DNA of 64,000 bases from Asterias amurensis (Eukaryota; Echinodermata; Asteroidea; Forcipulatida; Asteriidae). The notes beneath the pieces are model-generated. The model was not told where the DNA came from. It worked only from the letters and a program-made list of their open reading frames with translations, and did not search any database. Where the stretch lies: assembly GCF_032118995.1 (NCBI RefSeq), contig NC_092649.1:19529832-19593831 (forward strand), in the 5' to 3' direction. Both the position numbers and the translations under genes were made by a program. Shown here in pieces: positions 39,633 to 51,236 of this stretch; the first letter of the stretch is position 1; each line of letters starts with the position of its first letter.

Positions 39633-42600
39633 TCATTCCGCCATTGGAACATCTGCTGAAGCTGACGGTGAACTAGAATAACTTGTGTCCATTCCTGACA
39701 TTTGACCATTATGGGTTTGACCCATTGGTCTGGTGTCAACACTTGCATCCATTCTGGACTGTTCTGGCATAGATTGGCTTGGTGTGGTCCATGCAGTGGT
39801 TGGACAAACGGTACCTTTACCTGATGTCTGTGGTGGCATGGGTTGTCGGATCTCCTCCGGCGAACCTGTCTCAGCACCCCTGACCTCTGGAAAGGTCCCT
39901 GTAACAGTTTTAGGTCGTGGAGGGGTGGGTTCATGTGGCACATGCCACCTCATACAATCTGCCACGCTCGATCGGAATAACGGAGCTGAACCAGTTCTAG
40001 CTCTCCTCAGCGAGGTTAACGATCCACGCTGTTTGGGTCGGTCATAAATCGAATCTATCTTAGGGTTGATGTAAACGTGAGTTTTCTGGAGGGGGACCGG
40101 ATCCTCTTCCACTCTGCCTGTATTCATGTTCGTGTGTACAGTTGGATTCGGCTGCAAATGCCTGTGAGAAATCTGGTAGGATGTAACCGGATTCTCTTGA
40201 ACCATGTCAGCTGGATCTGAATATGGCGTTGGGAGAAATGCAGGCGCTGAAGCAGAGAGCTGCTTCGGGGGTTTGCTGACTGTTGGAACCAGGACTTGAG
40301 GAACTCTGCTCTTGTCTGAGTTTCTGTACGTTTCTCTGTATACTGATGAAACTGGACCGGCTTCTCTTATTTCTCTTTTGTGAGGAACCCATGAAATGAA
40401 GTCTGGTGTAAACTTGCCCGTCCTCTGATGTTGAACCTTTTTCTTGCCAAGACCCTATCGTGAAAACAAAATGTATATAAACAAATAAATTTTAAAAAAC
40501 AAACTTCCGGATCCAACTATTAAAAGATGGAGGTTGTGCTGGGCAAAAATGCTGAGTTTCGGCAACAGCCCCTATATGCTGCTTGGAATAAAAACAGCAC
40601 TCTGGAATCTTATAATGGACTTGAACAAAAAAGGACAATGGAAAATGTATATCCCTTCAGTCTGGTTGCGACATATGTTACATCATAACTTGGACTGGTT
40701 TTACAATGGTTTTCTGAGGCACTGGTGTTGATTTCACTTTTCAATGGGTCATTGATGAAAAACCTACAGGGATATAAACACTAGTTCAAATATCAAAGTA
40801 GGGACACCGCTAATTTTTTTAAGGGGCACTTCTATGTACAAAATAAATTGCGTTTGAATTGGAAATTTGCAAATAACACCACAGCAAATACACAAGGCAC
40901 CACAGCAATTGCTGTGGGTGCCAGGGGTTATTTTCAAGGCCGCAAAAGATAAACAAGGATAAATAGTCAAATTAAGTTGAGTGATTTTAATCAAGTTGGC
41001 CTTTAACCTCCACGAGTAAACAACTTTTGAACTTACATCTTGGAAGGATGTTACAGTGTTCAGGAATGAAAACCGGTTGTCATGGTGAGAAAAGTGGTGT
41101 AAAGTTGGACGCGCCTGAAGTAGGAGAAATAACAAAAACATTGTGGTCAAATATTTAAACACAATACTTGAATTATATAACTAGAATCACTTTCTATCTC
41201 TATGTGTACAATAAGTAAATAAAAATGTGTTTTTCTTGCAAACACGATCCTATCGTTTATGTACTTTAGATTTAGCGTCCATGGTATTCAATACAACAAA
41301 TAAAATAGCGATGTACTTTGTTACCTAAGCATGACTAAAGGAGCATTCATTTATTCAATGACCCATTGCACATTGTTTGTAGGATAGGAGTTGTACAAAT
41401 ATTTACTTTGTGTGTACAGTGGAAGGATAGGGTTTTCAGATCAAGTTGTACAAAGTCCGCACTGTGATCTGATGGTGACTGTTTCTGCATTGCTTTGATT
41501 GAATAAACACAATGCTGACATATCACGACTCTCTGATTATAGGATACGTTTATATATTTGAACAAAAAGTTGCCAAGCAACAAATCATTTTAACCAAGTT
41601 TATGATAAATTGGATACTTTAGTGGTGTGTCGTGGCCGATAAGAATAAAGCACACCGGAATCCAGCTCTGGTGTTTCTGATCAGCAGAGTGTGGGTTCGA
41701 GTCTTGACACTTAACCATTACTGGTTCATCTTTCGTTTAGTAATGCGTGTAAAAGAACCTAACAGTATAATTATCATAATGATATAGAGAAGGGGTTTGT
41801 TTCCAGAATGGTCAGGCAAAATGTGCGCCAACTCACCATGTATCGAGGGTTATTTTATTTCATAAAATAATTCTCATCATGCTCAACTTAATTGATAACT
41901 CTGCACCAGGAGTGTCTATTTATGACAAATATGGTGCATTATAAATGCACTCTGTTAGGCCCCCCTATAACAAAATATTTTTTATTCTGAACTATATCCA
42001 ACTGTTATGCTCTTGTAATTTCTTAAAAAGAACGGAGTTCAGGCAGAGTGAACATAGTGACTAAACTCCGAGTACGTCAGATTTTCCAGTGGAGGATCTG
42101 TTGTCCTTGTGAATCAATATGTTTTAATTGTGTGTCCCTGACGACTACATGCTCCTAACAAAAGTAAGTCTTTTTCAGCAATGGAAGATCAATAATATCA
42201 ATCAATAACATTCTCTCAAAACATTTGCTCGTTTTGCACAAGTCAGAACATGATACATGTATTGGAAAAACCTTATCTTGGAAAATGTAACCCTAGTCTT
42301 CATCTTCAATGGATAGAATATAATCCATTTTTATCTTGTTATTGGATAGCCTTGCTCAAGGCAGTCGAATTATTCACTCCGAAAAAAGACCGCCGCTGTA
42401 TAAAACCCACCCGTATTCACTGTGCGTAAAACCCACCCGTATTCACTGTGCGTAACATCGCATGACACGATGCCCCCGTACACTATTCGCATGCGGAGGC
42501 CGTCAGGCCGACAGCCTTGTAGGATCTGTGTTGAAGCCACTGACCTCATTACTATAATAAGCAAAGAGTTCCCACGGTCAGCTCATTACCATAATGCCCG

Positions 42601-43801
42601 CGAAAGATGAGACATGTCTACATCATCACAAACCACCACCACGGACGCTCAGCGAGCATGATAGGCGTGTGTGATTGGACGTCAAAATGAATAATTCATT
42701 TGCCTCACATCCTGTGTTGTCTGATAGGTCTGACGAGCGATATACATATTCATGAGCTGCATACTAGCATATCCTAGAGCCCCCCCAATTTCGTCCACTA
42801 TTGGAATTTTTTCAATACAACACATTAAAACGGGAAGATACAGACCCGACAAGGCTGTCGGCCTAACGGCCTCCGCATGCGGTTAGTGGTGTACGAGTGC
42901 GATGACTTGTGTGAAAAGTATTCGTGCGATGTGACAGTGTGTATACGGGTGGGTCATTCGGTGTGATCGCACACACCATGCACAGGATATACGGCGGGTG
43001 CGTTTACAGCTGCGTCTTTTCGGAGCGAATAATGCGACTGCCTTGAGCAAGGCTAGTTATTGGAGAGATATTGTTTCATATCCTTACCGTTAGTTTCCTG
43101 GTGAATTTTTCTGGAGGCGAGGGTTTCGCTTGCTGTCGATACTCGTTCACGAAATCATTCCTAGATTTACTCCGGAAATGACCGTAATAGCCTGAAGGGA
43201 ACTGCAAGAAATACAAAATTTGACAAATTAGCACAAAGTGAATTACTGTTTCAGTGCTTTACATGACAAAAATATCACATTTTTGTCTTATATTTTTTTA
43301 ATTTGCTGTTAAGTTCCGTATAATAAGCTACTTCATCATGATTTAGCTGATAACAATTTAATAAAAAGTTTAACTTTAATGTTTTTGCAATCTATTTTTT
43401 TTTCATCTTCTGATTTCTGCGCCCAAAATGTTTTACTCACTGAGAAGTATGTTTTTCCCAAAATGAATAATTGAAAATAAAAGATTAGCAAAATTGTCAA
43501 ATCTAAAATAAACAAAAACAAAAACGATTTTTTTTTTTTAAATAAAGATATAATTATAATTCATGCTCAAAAAGTCATATTATTATAATTATAATTTGGT
43601 CATGGATATTAATAATGGTAAATACTTGAACAAACTAAAAAACAGTTTTTACTTTACCTTATCTGTTGAGAATAATTACACGTGAACAAGAAATCTCAAA
43701 TCAAATGTAATGAATAGTCACACGTGTTTTATACTATAATGAATACAAACTTCACTTACCCAACTCCCTTGTGTAAAGTGCGCAGTCTTCGTCTTCGACA
43801 T
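39633..43801 (-). CDS. TEX36: TEX36 homologue (testis-expressed protein 36), C-terminally extended
   Basis: Four coding exons: 43801-43760, 43201-43088, 41114-41037, 40454-39633, giving 351 codons plus stop in one frame with GT-AG introns. The start ATG lies in AAGGATGTCG. The call rests on three features shared with mammalian TEX36 as recalled: SWFP near residue 13, an FSHHDNR box near residues 60-66 (human FSVHDNR), and GLGKKK at 79-84 followed by FxxW (human GLGRKK, FNLW). Mammalian TEX36 is about 186 residues. Here residues from about 185 on are rich in Pro, Ser, Thr and Gln and look disordered, ending in DVPMAE. Its molecular role is unknown; expression in mammals is testis-biased. It is divergent from the gene starting near 44170. 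The boundaries are good; orthology is moderate because the protein is short. Confidence 0.72.
42347..43056. mobile_element. hAT-type non-autonomous transposon with 8-bp target duplication
   Basis: TTATTGGA flanks it exactly at 42339-42346 and 43057-43064. The ends are long inverted repeats (TAGCCTTGCTCAAGGCAGTC against its complement), with further matching of TTCGGAG and CGGCCTCCGCATGCG inside. An internal tandem pair of about 27 bp (CCCACCCGTATTCACTGTGC) lies at 42404-42455. No transposase. It lies in the TEX36 intron. Confidence 0.8.
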
Positions 43802-44169
43802 CCTTGCTTATGGCGATTTCTAACGCCAAAATAATCTTATATCTTGTGAAAGTAACAACCTTATTTCACCAACATGTCTTCAGTAAATACTCTAAAGCAT
43901 ATGGAAGTCATTAGTTTACGAAAGTTTGCGGCACAAGTTTGGTTTATTTAACATCGAAAATTGTTACTGCCGCTAGCCCAAAGGTCGTTTCCAGGGGCTG
44001 CCAATGTTGTTTGCGGAAGTAAACTGGCCGTCGCCAGTGCCTGTATGAATATTCAACAGCAAAGGCGTAAGCGCCAATCAGATTGCATGACACAAAAGTA
44101 GGCGTGACGTTTCGTAGTGTTTTGCTCATGCGCAGTAGGTATTGAAAAGTTTGAGGATTTAAATCCAAG
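43802..44169. promoter_or_regulatory. Divergent promoter between TEX36 and the IHO1-like gene
   Basis: Only 368 bp separate the two divergent start regions. The interval holds a CCAAT box (CCAATCA, 44074-44080), a CRE-like TGACGT (about 44105), an NRF1-like half site (ATGCGCAG, about 44129) and a YY1-like AAGATGGCGGC at the plus-strand start. An X-box-like ATCGCC-ATA-AGCAAG sits at 43802-43817 on the minus strand, a few bases upstream of the TEX36 ATG. Motif calls are by eye. Confidence 0.5.
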
Positions 44170-44200
44170 ATGGCGGCAGCGCAAAAGAGAAAATTTTGTC
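44170..44200 (+). other. Probable 5' non-coding exon of the IHO1-like gene, with an upstream ORF
   Basis: CCAAGATGGCGGC at 44166-44178 is followed by a strong GTAAGT donor at 44201 and a good acceptor at 44687. Splicing reads the ATG here through 12 codons and stops in the next exon, upstream of and out of frame with the main ATG at 44742. The true 5' end of the exon is not visible. The short ORF may be a translational uORF, or the motif may simply mark the transcription start. Confidence 0.5.
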
Positions 44201-44741
44201 GTAAGTGAAAACAGGATACTAAATTGCGCCTTTTTCCTTAAAATGTGTGTGTGAATATTGATAATAACTTGTGAAGCATCTTACAATTATAGTGTTTGTT
44301 TGAGAAACTTAACTGCGTTGAACAATTACTCTGAGTTCTTATTGAAAAACAAAATGTTGAAAAGTGTTTTGATTGATTTGAAAAAATGTCGTCTGCTCCG
44401 CGAAAGTCAAAGTGTGCAGCCGAGCCGGACTGCAAAATGCAGTGTGATTCGGCGGGTCAGAAACTTGTTCGGTGATTTGTTGAAACGTCTTTTTGCCACT
44501 CTTTTGTCAGGTATTTTACCAATAAACAACTCACTTGAAATTTTGTTTCTAAAAATGGGGTATGCTGACGAGTGACGGAAGGCTAAGCCGCTTTGTTAGA
44601 AAATTGATACACAAAGTTTGTATTGATTTAATTTTGAAGTCAGTTGGTTTATTTATTAAATTTAAAGTTTGAATTATTTTTCTTCAGATTTGTAAAGACA
44701 GTCTCCAAGTCCAAACAAAGTGACTAACATCAAAGTCAAAT

Positions 44742-47700
44742 ATGTTTAACAATCAACTAAGTGCCAAGGAGCTCTACAGCACCAATCCAGCGTGAGTAAT
44801 ACTGTTTTTCTTAAACCTTTCTTTTTTTATTAACAGGGAATCAATTAAAAACCAGATTTATAATGTAGGCCTTCTTTCCTGTAATGCCATTTTTATGTGA
44901 AGTAATTTAATCACTGCAGTCCTAACACTGGACCACAATGACCATTCATTATTTGATTTTTAATTTTATGTGTGTATATTTTTGCTCTAAAGTCAGTTTC
45001 TGCAGCGATCTGGGTTCAGAAGTGACCAAGAGGATTCAGCTTTTAATTCCAGTCAGACTCTGAGTCAAAGTAACTCTCAGATGAATTCCCAGATGGAGAA
45101 TTCACAATCCAGTTCCTTCGACATGTTCTCACAGATGATGATGTCGCAGGGTGTTTCACAGCAGACAGAGGTACTATCAGGCAACTGGTTATCTGCTTAG
45201 CGGCCAATTTCGTGCTTACTGTATGGTTTCAATTTCATAGCACTGCTAAACGTTGATCCTACCTCTAAGTAAAAGCATTGTCATAATTCTAATTGCAACA
45301 ATGTATTTCCTACTATTATCCTTTCTCTAGATAACAAAAGATCATTTGAGTCTATTTAAAGACACTTTTTATCTTTTAGACAATTTCAAAAAAGGGTTTT
45401 ATTTTGAAACTTGAAGATCAAAATGTCCAACCCGGATAAAAGTAGCTCTTCCATTGCAGAAAGTACAAGTAAATAAAACAAAATCCTTTTTTTCCAACAG
45501 AGTGCAAACAACCCACAAAAGTTCTACATGAAGTACATGTCCAAGGCACCGCTCTTCAACAAAGAATCTGACAGAAATATTCAGCCAAGAAAAAGAAGTT
45601 TCCAAGAGCGATTAGAGAATAATAAACAGAAAGCAAAGGAAAGAGATGACAGGTACTGAGACATACAATTTTGTTAGAATTATCCTTTTTTCTCTCGCCT
45701 ATGCAAGAATGATGAAATATCCTTAGACTTGGGTCATCTATACCTCAGTCTCCTCTAGGTTCCCAACTCTCCTTCCCTGTGTTTGTCACCAACTGATTCA
45801 GTTCAGAGAGGGTTTTAGTTTAGGTTTCAGTCCCAGCTTCAGCCTGCATGCTTTTTCGAGCTAACCTCAACTCCTTCCCTAGTTCGAGCAGCATTGAGCC
45901 AAGTCCAACTACCAGTTAAAGGGATGCTGCAGTGAATTAAAACAAAACAGTTAATTTTGCTGTCATTTATTTCTGATATATGTATTGAACATCAATAAAA
46001 TGTGTTTAGTTTTTTCCCGACATATCTCACTTGCGTAATTAACGAATAAGTCATGCCCCCCCCCTTTTGTGGATTGTTACCGCCCCCCTACCATCGACGT
46101 CACGTAGGGAATTCAAACATATCGTCGGCAAAAAGAGTCTGGTCCCTAACTACACGCGCCTGGTACCAGGCCACACAGTGCACACGTCTCTATATGCACA
46201 CAGCCAGGGGGCCCCGACGGCTCGGGTTCCCGACATGACGTCACATGAAGGCTCCCTTTTAGGGGCGGGATGGGTTCCCCTAATCTCTTGAAAACCATTT
46301 TTAAAATACTTGCGCATTAAATAGAAAAAATAAAAAAATATTTCAGGTTTAAAAAGTCATGTTTAATCGTTAAAACCTTTAAAAAACCCACTGCAGCCAC
46401 CCTTTAATCTCCAAGGCAGTACTTAAGCAGCATCCAGCAACAGAGTCCAGCAGCATCCTGAAGATGATCACAGCATACTGGTCAAAACATTGAGTTGTCA
46501 ACCACTTGTTCTATTTCAGAACCAACACTACTCAAAAGAGATTTACACATGGTGCAACTCAAACATCATCTGATTATACCCCTCCTTGCAAAGTTTAAAA
46601 TCCTACTGATAAAATATCAGTTCATTTCACTTTTTTATGCAAATTATGTGTTATATTATTATACTTTCATCATTTCTTAAGTTTTGGCAAGACTTCACAT
46701 CTGTCTTGTTATTTCCTGTTCATAAATATGTTGACACGTTTTCTTTTCAAATTGAAGAAATGTTTCATTGAGTCATGTTTTGTTTCATTCCTGTATTCCT
46801 CTCAGATCTCAATCGTTATGAATCTATTCAGGTCAATCCTCTCTAACCTTTTCCATTTGTCGTATTAAAGACAAGAATAACATCGCAGTGGCATTTTAAA
46901 GAATCAATATTGTGTCTTCCTTGACATTGTCCCATTTTCTTCTTCCCTTTCGTCCAGGGACCTGATAAACACCTTTGTTACGCTTGTCAAAGATTGCACT
47001 GAGGAAGTCAGATCCGCTGCTACGGACATCAGAAAGAATGTTGATAAAAATATCTCTGATACAGCCAGTCAGTTCGGCGATCTTATTCAGAAAAGTAGGT
47101 TGGGTATTAGGTTTCACCTGTGAACATTGTTGATAAGATATAATTATTATCTAGCCTAATCTATATGGCCCTGCACCTTTCTGCGACAGGAATAGCATGA
47201 TAGGTTATTTATAGCAATGTTGTGCATAATAAAACTGTTTGAAATATAATCTTCTCCATTTATGCATAAACAAGCAACAGAATTGAATGATGTATAGTAC
47301 CTAAGTCGTTTCTTTTATTCCCCACTTGATGTTAGAATCTTGTACTTATAATATTTTTACTGAAAATATTATTATCAAAATGTCAAAACGAATGCATGAA
47401 GTGATATTTTTATAGAACTTCTGAATTCGAATGTATACCATATCCAGCTCATTCGAGTCAACAATTTCCTAATGAATAGAGACTAAAAAGTTTATGGCAT
47501 ATTATGGGAGTTGAAAATATTAATATTAACAAAAATTCTTATTCACGTTCCGACTTGTTTATGTCTTTTTTTTCTCAGTAAATGAAGATCTGAAAAGTTA
47601 CCATGTGAAGTTATTGGGTGCAATGAAGATCACAGAAGACCAGCAGGCCACACTTACAGACCTGCTTCAAAACATTGCTGCTGTAAGACACTATCAAACT

Positions 47701-50700
47701 AATATTTGATATTTCGTTTTCTCCCTTTATAATGTTGAAGGTCAGATTTATTATATTGAGATTTGATTTTGATTGAAGTTTCCAGATAGTATGTCAGCGT
47801 ATTTATATCCTTAGTAATTCCTGTCAACTATAAAACATTGCGACTATTTGGAGCATCTCGAATCTTTACGATTAATAATAACAAGATGCAAACTGATGCA
47901 GTAAATTATTTATCATAATATGATTGAACTTCAGTCTTACATTTGAGATATTGTTGATTTAAATTTTATTGAATGATATTTTATAGAGGAATATTTGCAA
48001 ATTCCACAGAAAGATGCCAAGATTGAGGTTCTTGAGATGCAACTGGAAACTGCCAAGAAAGAGCGCGACGAGCGTGTCGTACACTCTCTCATAGAGGTGT
48101 ACACAGAACAACAAAAGATAAACAGAGAACACATTGACAAGATGCAAGAGGAACAACAGGCTTTCTGCAAGACACAGATCCAACAGCTTCAACAGGACCA
48201 ACATCAGAGAAGTCTCCATAATGAAGCCGGGTCATCAGAGGTCATCGACAAGAGGGTCCGAGGTCTGCAGTCAGGTCAAAGGTTAATGGCAGCACCGATG
48301 ATGGACGGCGACAATCGACCACGCTCCTGGCAAGCTGTGGCTCAGTATGAGCAGAGCGGATGTCAGATTCAGTCAGGAAGCAGACATCAAGAGAGTATGA
48401 TCAATCAGATTCATCCAAGCTATCATCTGATTGGTGGCGCTACTCGTCAGATGGTTGAACCAACCCTCAACCATGGTAGCAATGTCAGGCTTCAACCATC
48501 ATGGCCAGCACAGCCAAGTTTCCAAAACAGAGAGTCTTACCCACAGTGTGGTCTTCCTTACACCTACAACCAACCAGCTGTGACTCAACCTAGGTTGCCA
48601 ATTTCAAATCAAGGAGATGGCAATCTTGGCCCAGATGGTAGACCATCTGGATTCCACTTTCAACAGCAACATGAAGCTGTACCTCATTTGACGTCTCCGA
48701 CAAGTTCAGCCACCACATCTGGACGGTGGAATGCGAACAAGGTGAGGCCATCACCAATTGCTGCTGTCGCTCCCCAAGTGATGAAGCCTCAAGAAGCTGT
48801 TCTTCCCACACAAGAACAACAAACCAATCAGGGAAATGAGGCACCAGTCCTTCAAGCTCCTACAAGAAAGAAGAAAGTTAGGAAGCCATACCAGGTTGCA
48901 GTTAAGTCCAAGAGGCAGTCAGCAAGAGTCAAAGCTAAGAAGCCTAATCCTGACACAGCTAACCAGACAAAGAAGAAGCCAGAAACTCAACCACGTATCA
49001 AGACAAGAAACAGTCAAACAGTCTCTGAAGTCAACACTACAAAGCCTCTCCAGGACCCAGAGGCGTGCCACTGGTTGAAAGAGGAAGATGTTTATGAGTT
49101 TATTGAACCTCCTCAAAAAACTCTTCCAGTGGTGAGAAAGAGGAAAGCACCAAAGGAGAAAAACCCACAGGAAAGGCAGAACAGCAGGAGTCAGCAAAAG
49201 GCTTCCACAAAGGTGTCGCAGAATGATGACATCTTTTCACAGAAGAGAGTTACCAGTGCAAAGAGTCTGAGTGCCAGCTCCATCAAAGCCCCGAAAGAAA
49301 AGTTAGTGAAGAGTCGACAGAATCAGACGAATAAGAAATCAAAGGAAATGCAACGCAAAAGTAGCTCTGTAGCTGAGATTCAGAGCACTTGGGCTGAAGA
49401 CTTGAGACAGGGGTTGGTTTCTCGAGATGAATCTGAGATGGAAGTGGTGACTATCCATCAGCCAGCTTCAAAACCAGTCAGAAGGAAGCAGGTGCAAAGA
49501 AAAAACAAACAACAAGCATCCAAACAAACCATCAAAGGTAGGTTGGAGTCATCTTGTTTATAAACATCTCACATGCAGAATTATGGTTTTTCAAAATTGG
49601 AATAGATTTATTTTGAAAGAGGGGTCAGTTAAGTAGTTTCCCATCAGAATAAACCTTAAAGTACTGAGACCAGCATACTAATTCTAGTTGTGGAGCCAAG
49701 AATTCTCAGAACTTAATCACTAAAATAACCAAAATTTGGAGAAAGAACAAGGAGTGAAGTTTTAGTTAAAGGTGTATTTTTCCAGGGAAAACATAGTGCC
49801 CAGGGCAGGGTTCAAACTAGGGTCCAAGATTTGGAAGACGAGGAAAGAAACCATTCAGCCAAGTAAACCAGTCTTTCTCTTCTGTATCTGCTTAGGAGTA
49901 ACCTCAATGAATCCAGCTAAGCAGCCATCAGCAGTGAGTCTAGACACTATGCAATCTTACTCGGATCCAGAAGACAGCTCTGAAGACATGATATTCTCAT
50001 TGAAACTGCCCGATTCACCTTGTAAGTATCTTTATCAAGACTTTTTAAAATTACCTTCCAAGTCCAAATTCACAAAAGCAAAGAATGGGCAGAGGGGAAT
50101 AATTGTTTTATCGTGTATTTTACTGTAACATTAGTACATTCAATAAATCTGTCATCAGGGTTTCAGAAGTCCAGTTCGAAGCAACAATCCCATAGGGATG
50201 TCTTTGAGGAACACGTTGTACCTACAAGAGGCTCGGATATATGCAGTACTCCTTACATCCAGATAATACAAGATGATGAGAGCAGTGATGAGACGGTGGT
50301 TACCCGCAAGCCACTTTGCGTAAGTTACATTTGACACAATTCTTTTAAGCTGGTAAGCACAGAGAAAATTGCTAAGCACGTAAGATGTTGGCTCAGCTGA
50401 AACAGATTGCATATAAGACGATGATACCTCCTGTGTCATTTTCTTCATCATCTTGCCTAAACAAGGCCCAAAGCAGAAAATATTGCTGTACACTTTTCTG
50501 CAAAAAATTAGCAGGATACCAGTCATAAATTGTACATGTGACATGGTAGTTTGGCTGCGATTCTTATTCTGATAATCATAATTTTGTTTTTGTGAAATTG
50601 GGCACTGGTGTCTGCTTTCACATTGTGCTTCCAAATGTCTCCCATTGACAATATTGCCTTTAACTGATTTTATGTTACTAACTTCTCATAGGTGAGTTTT

Positions 50701-50829
50701 AGGAGTAAAGTGAGCAGACAGCAAGAGAAGAAACGATGCCTGAGTAACTCTTCATCAGCCGCTATGGCCGAGATCAGCAACGCACTTCGACTACAACAAA
50801 GCAAGACCAGAAAAATCAAGACTTATTAG
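44742..50829 (+). CDS. IHO1: IHO1 (CCDC36)-like meiotic protein, Mer2 family
   Basis: Nine coding exons: 44742-44791, 44993-45170, 45501-45652, 46958-47094, 47579-47682, 48010-49537, 49896-50021, 50159-50319, 50692-50829, joining in frame to 857 residues and a TAG stop. An in-frame TGA at 44721 fixes the start. In animals IHO1 binds HORMAD1 on unsynapsed axes and recruits REC114-MEI4 for meiotic double-strand breaks. Matches to mammalian IHO1 as recalled: FYMKYMSKAPLF (IFTKYQTKPQLF), then SFQERLENNKQKAKERDDRD before INTFV (LLEQFEEKKKRAKDKCDSET, YNFV), then a coiled coil at about 130-275. Residues 280-716 are low-complexity and rich in Q, P, K and S; the C-terminal exons carry acidic-serine patches (DPEDSSED, DDESSDET) and a basic tail RKIKTY. 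Mammalian IHO1 is about 590 residues. The family evolves fast, so this is a probable homologue, backed by linkage to PRKAR2. Confidence 0.68.
45916..46407. mobile_element. TTAA-flanked MITE in the IHO1-like gene
   Basis: TTAAAGGGATGCTGCAGTG faces CACTGCAGCCACCCTTTAA at 46389-46407, with TTAA at both ends. 492 bp; the centre is GC-rich. It lies in the intron between exons 45501-45652 and 46958-47094. The termini differ from the TTAAAGGCACTGG family. Confidence 0.75.
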
Positions 50830-51230
50830 TATCAAGTGTTCTAAACTTACAAGTAAAACATGTCTCCTGAACATAAACTGATAGTCTCATTTGGTCAAAA
50901 CTTTAGCAAATGAATAGATGACAAATTATTGAAATTATGAATCAGCATTACGTTTCAACCCCTAGAATTGTTAGCTTGGGAGGGCGCCGTCAGCGCAGTA
51001 TTCGGCAGCAAGCAGAGACACTACATTTTATAGTAGGCTGTTGCCAAGATTAAGAACTTAAAGATGTTTAGAGTTCCTTGAATTTCATTTTATATTTGAA
51101 ACTGTTTGTCTGCATGATTCATTGTTAGCTGTTCACATATTTTGAGAACAGTTTATTAGTAGGTGTAATAACTAAAGGGAGTTCTTGTTTTAGAGTTCTA
51201 ATTTATGTAAACAATTGTTACTTTATAAAA

Positions 51231-51236
51231 AATAAA
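51231..51236 (+). terminator. Polyadenylation signal AATAAA of the IHO1-like gene
   Basis: This is the first canonical AATAAA downstream of the stop at 50829, giving a 3' UTR of about 420 bp. The sequence after it is T- and GT-rich. Confidence 0.5.

Noticed and set aside
39733-40047. Plus-strand open frame of 104 codons
   Set aside because: It is the antisense shadow of the TEX36 last exon, which is supported by three in-frame upstream exons.
48590-49197. Several minus-strand and alternate-frame open stretches
   Set aside because: They are shadows of the long IHO1-like exon 48010-49537.
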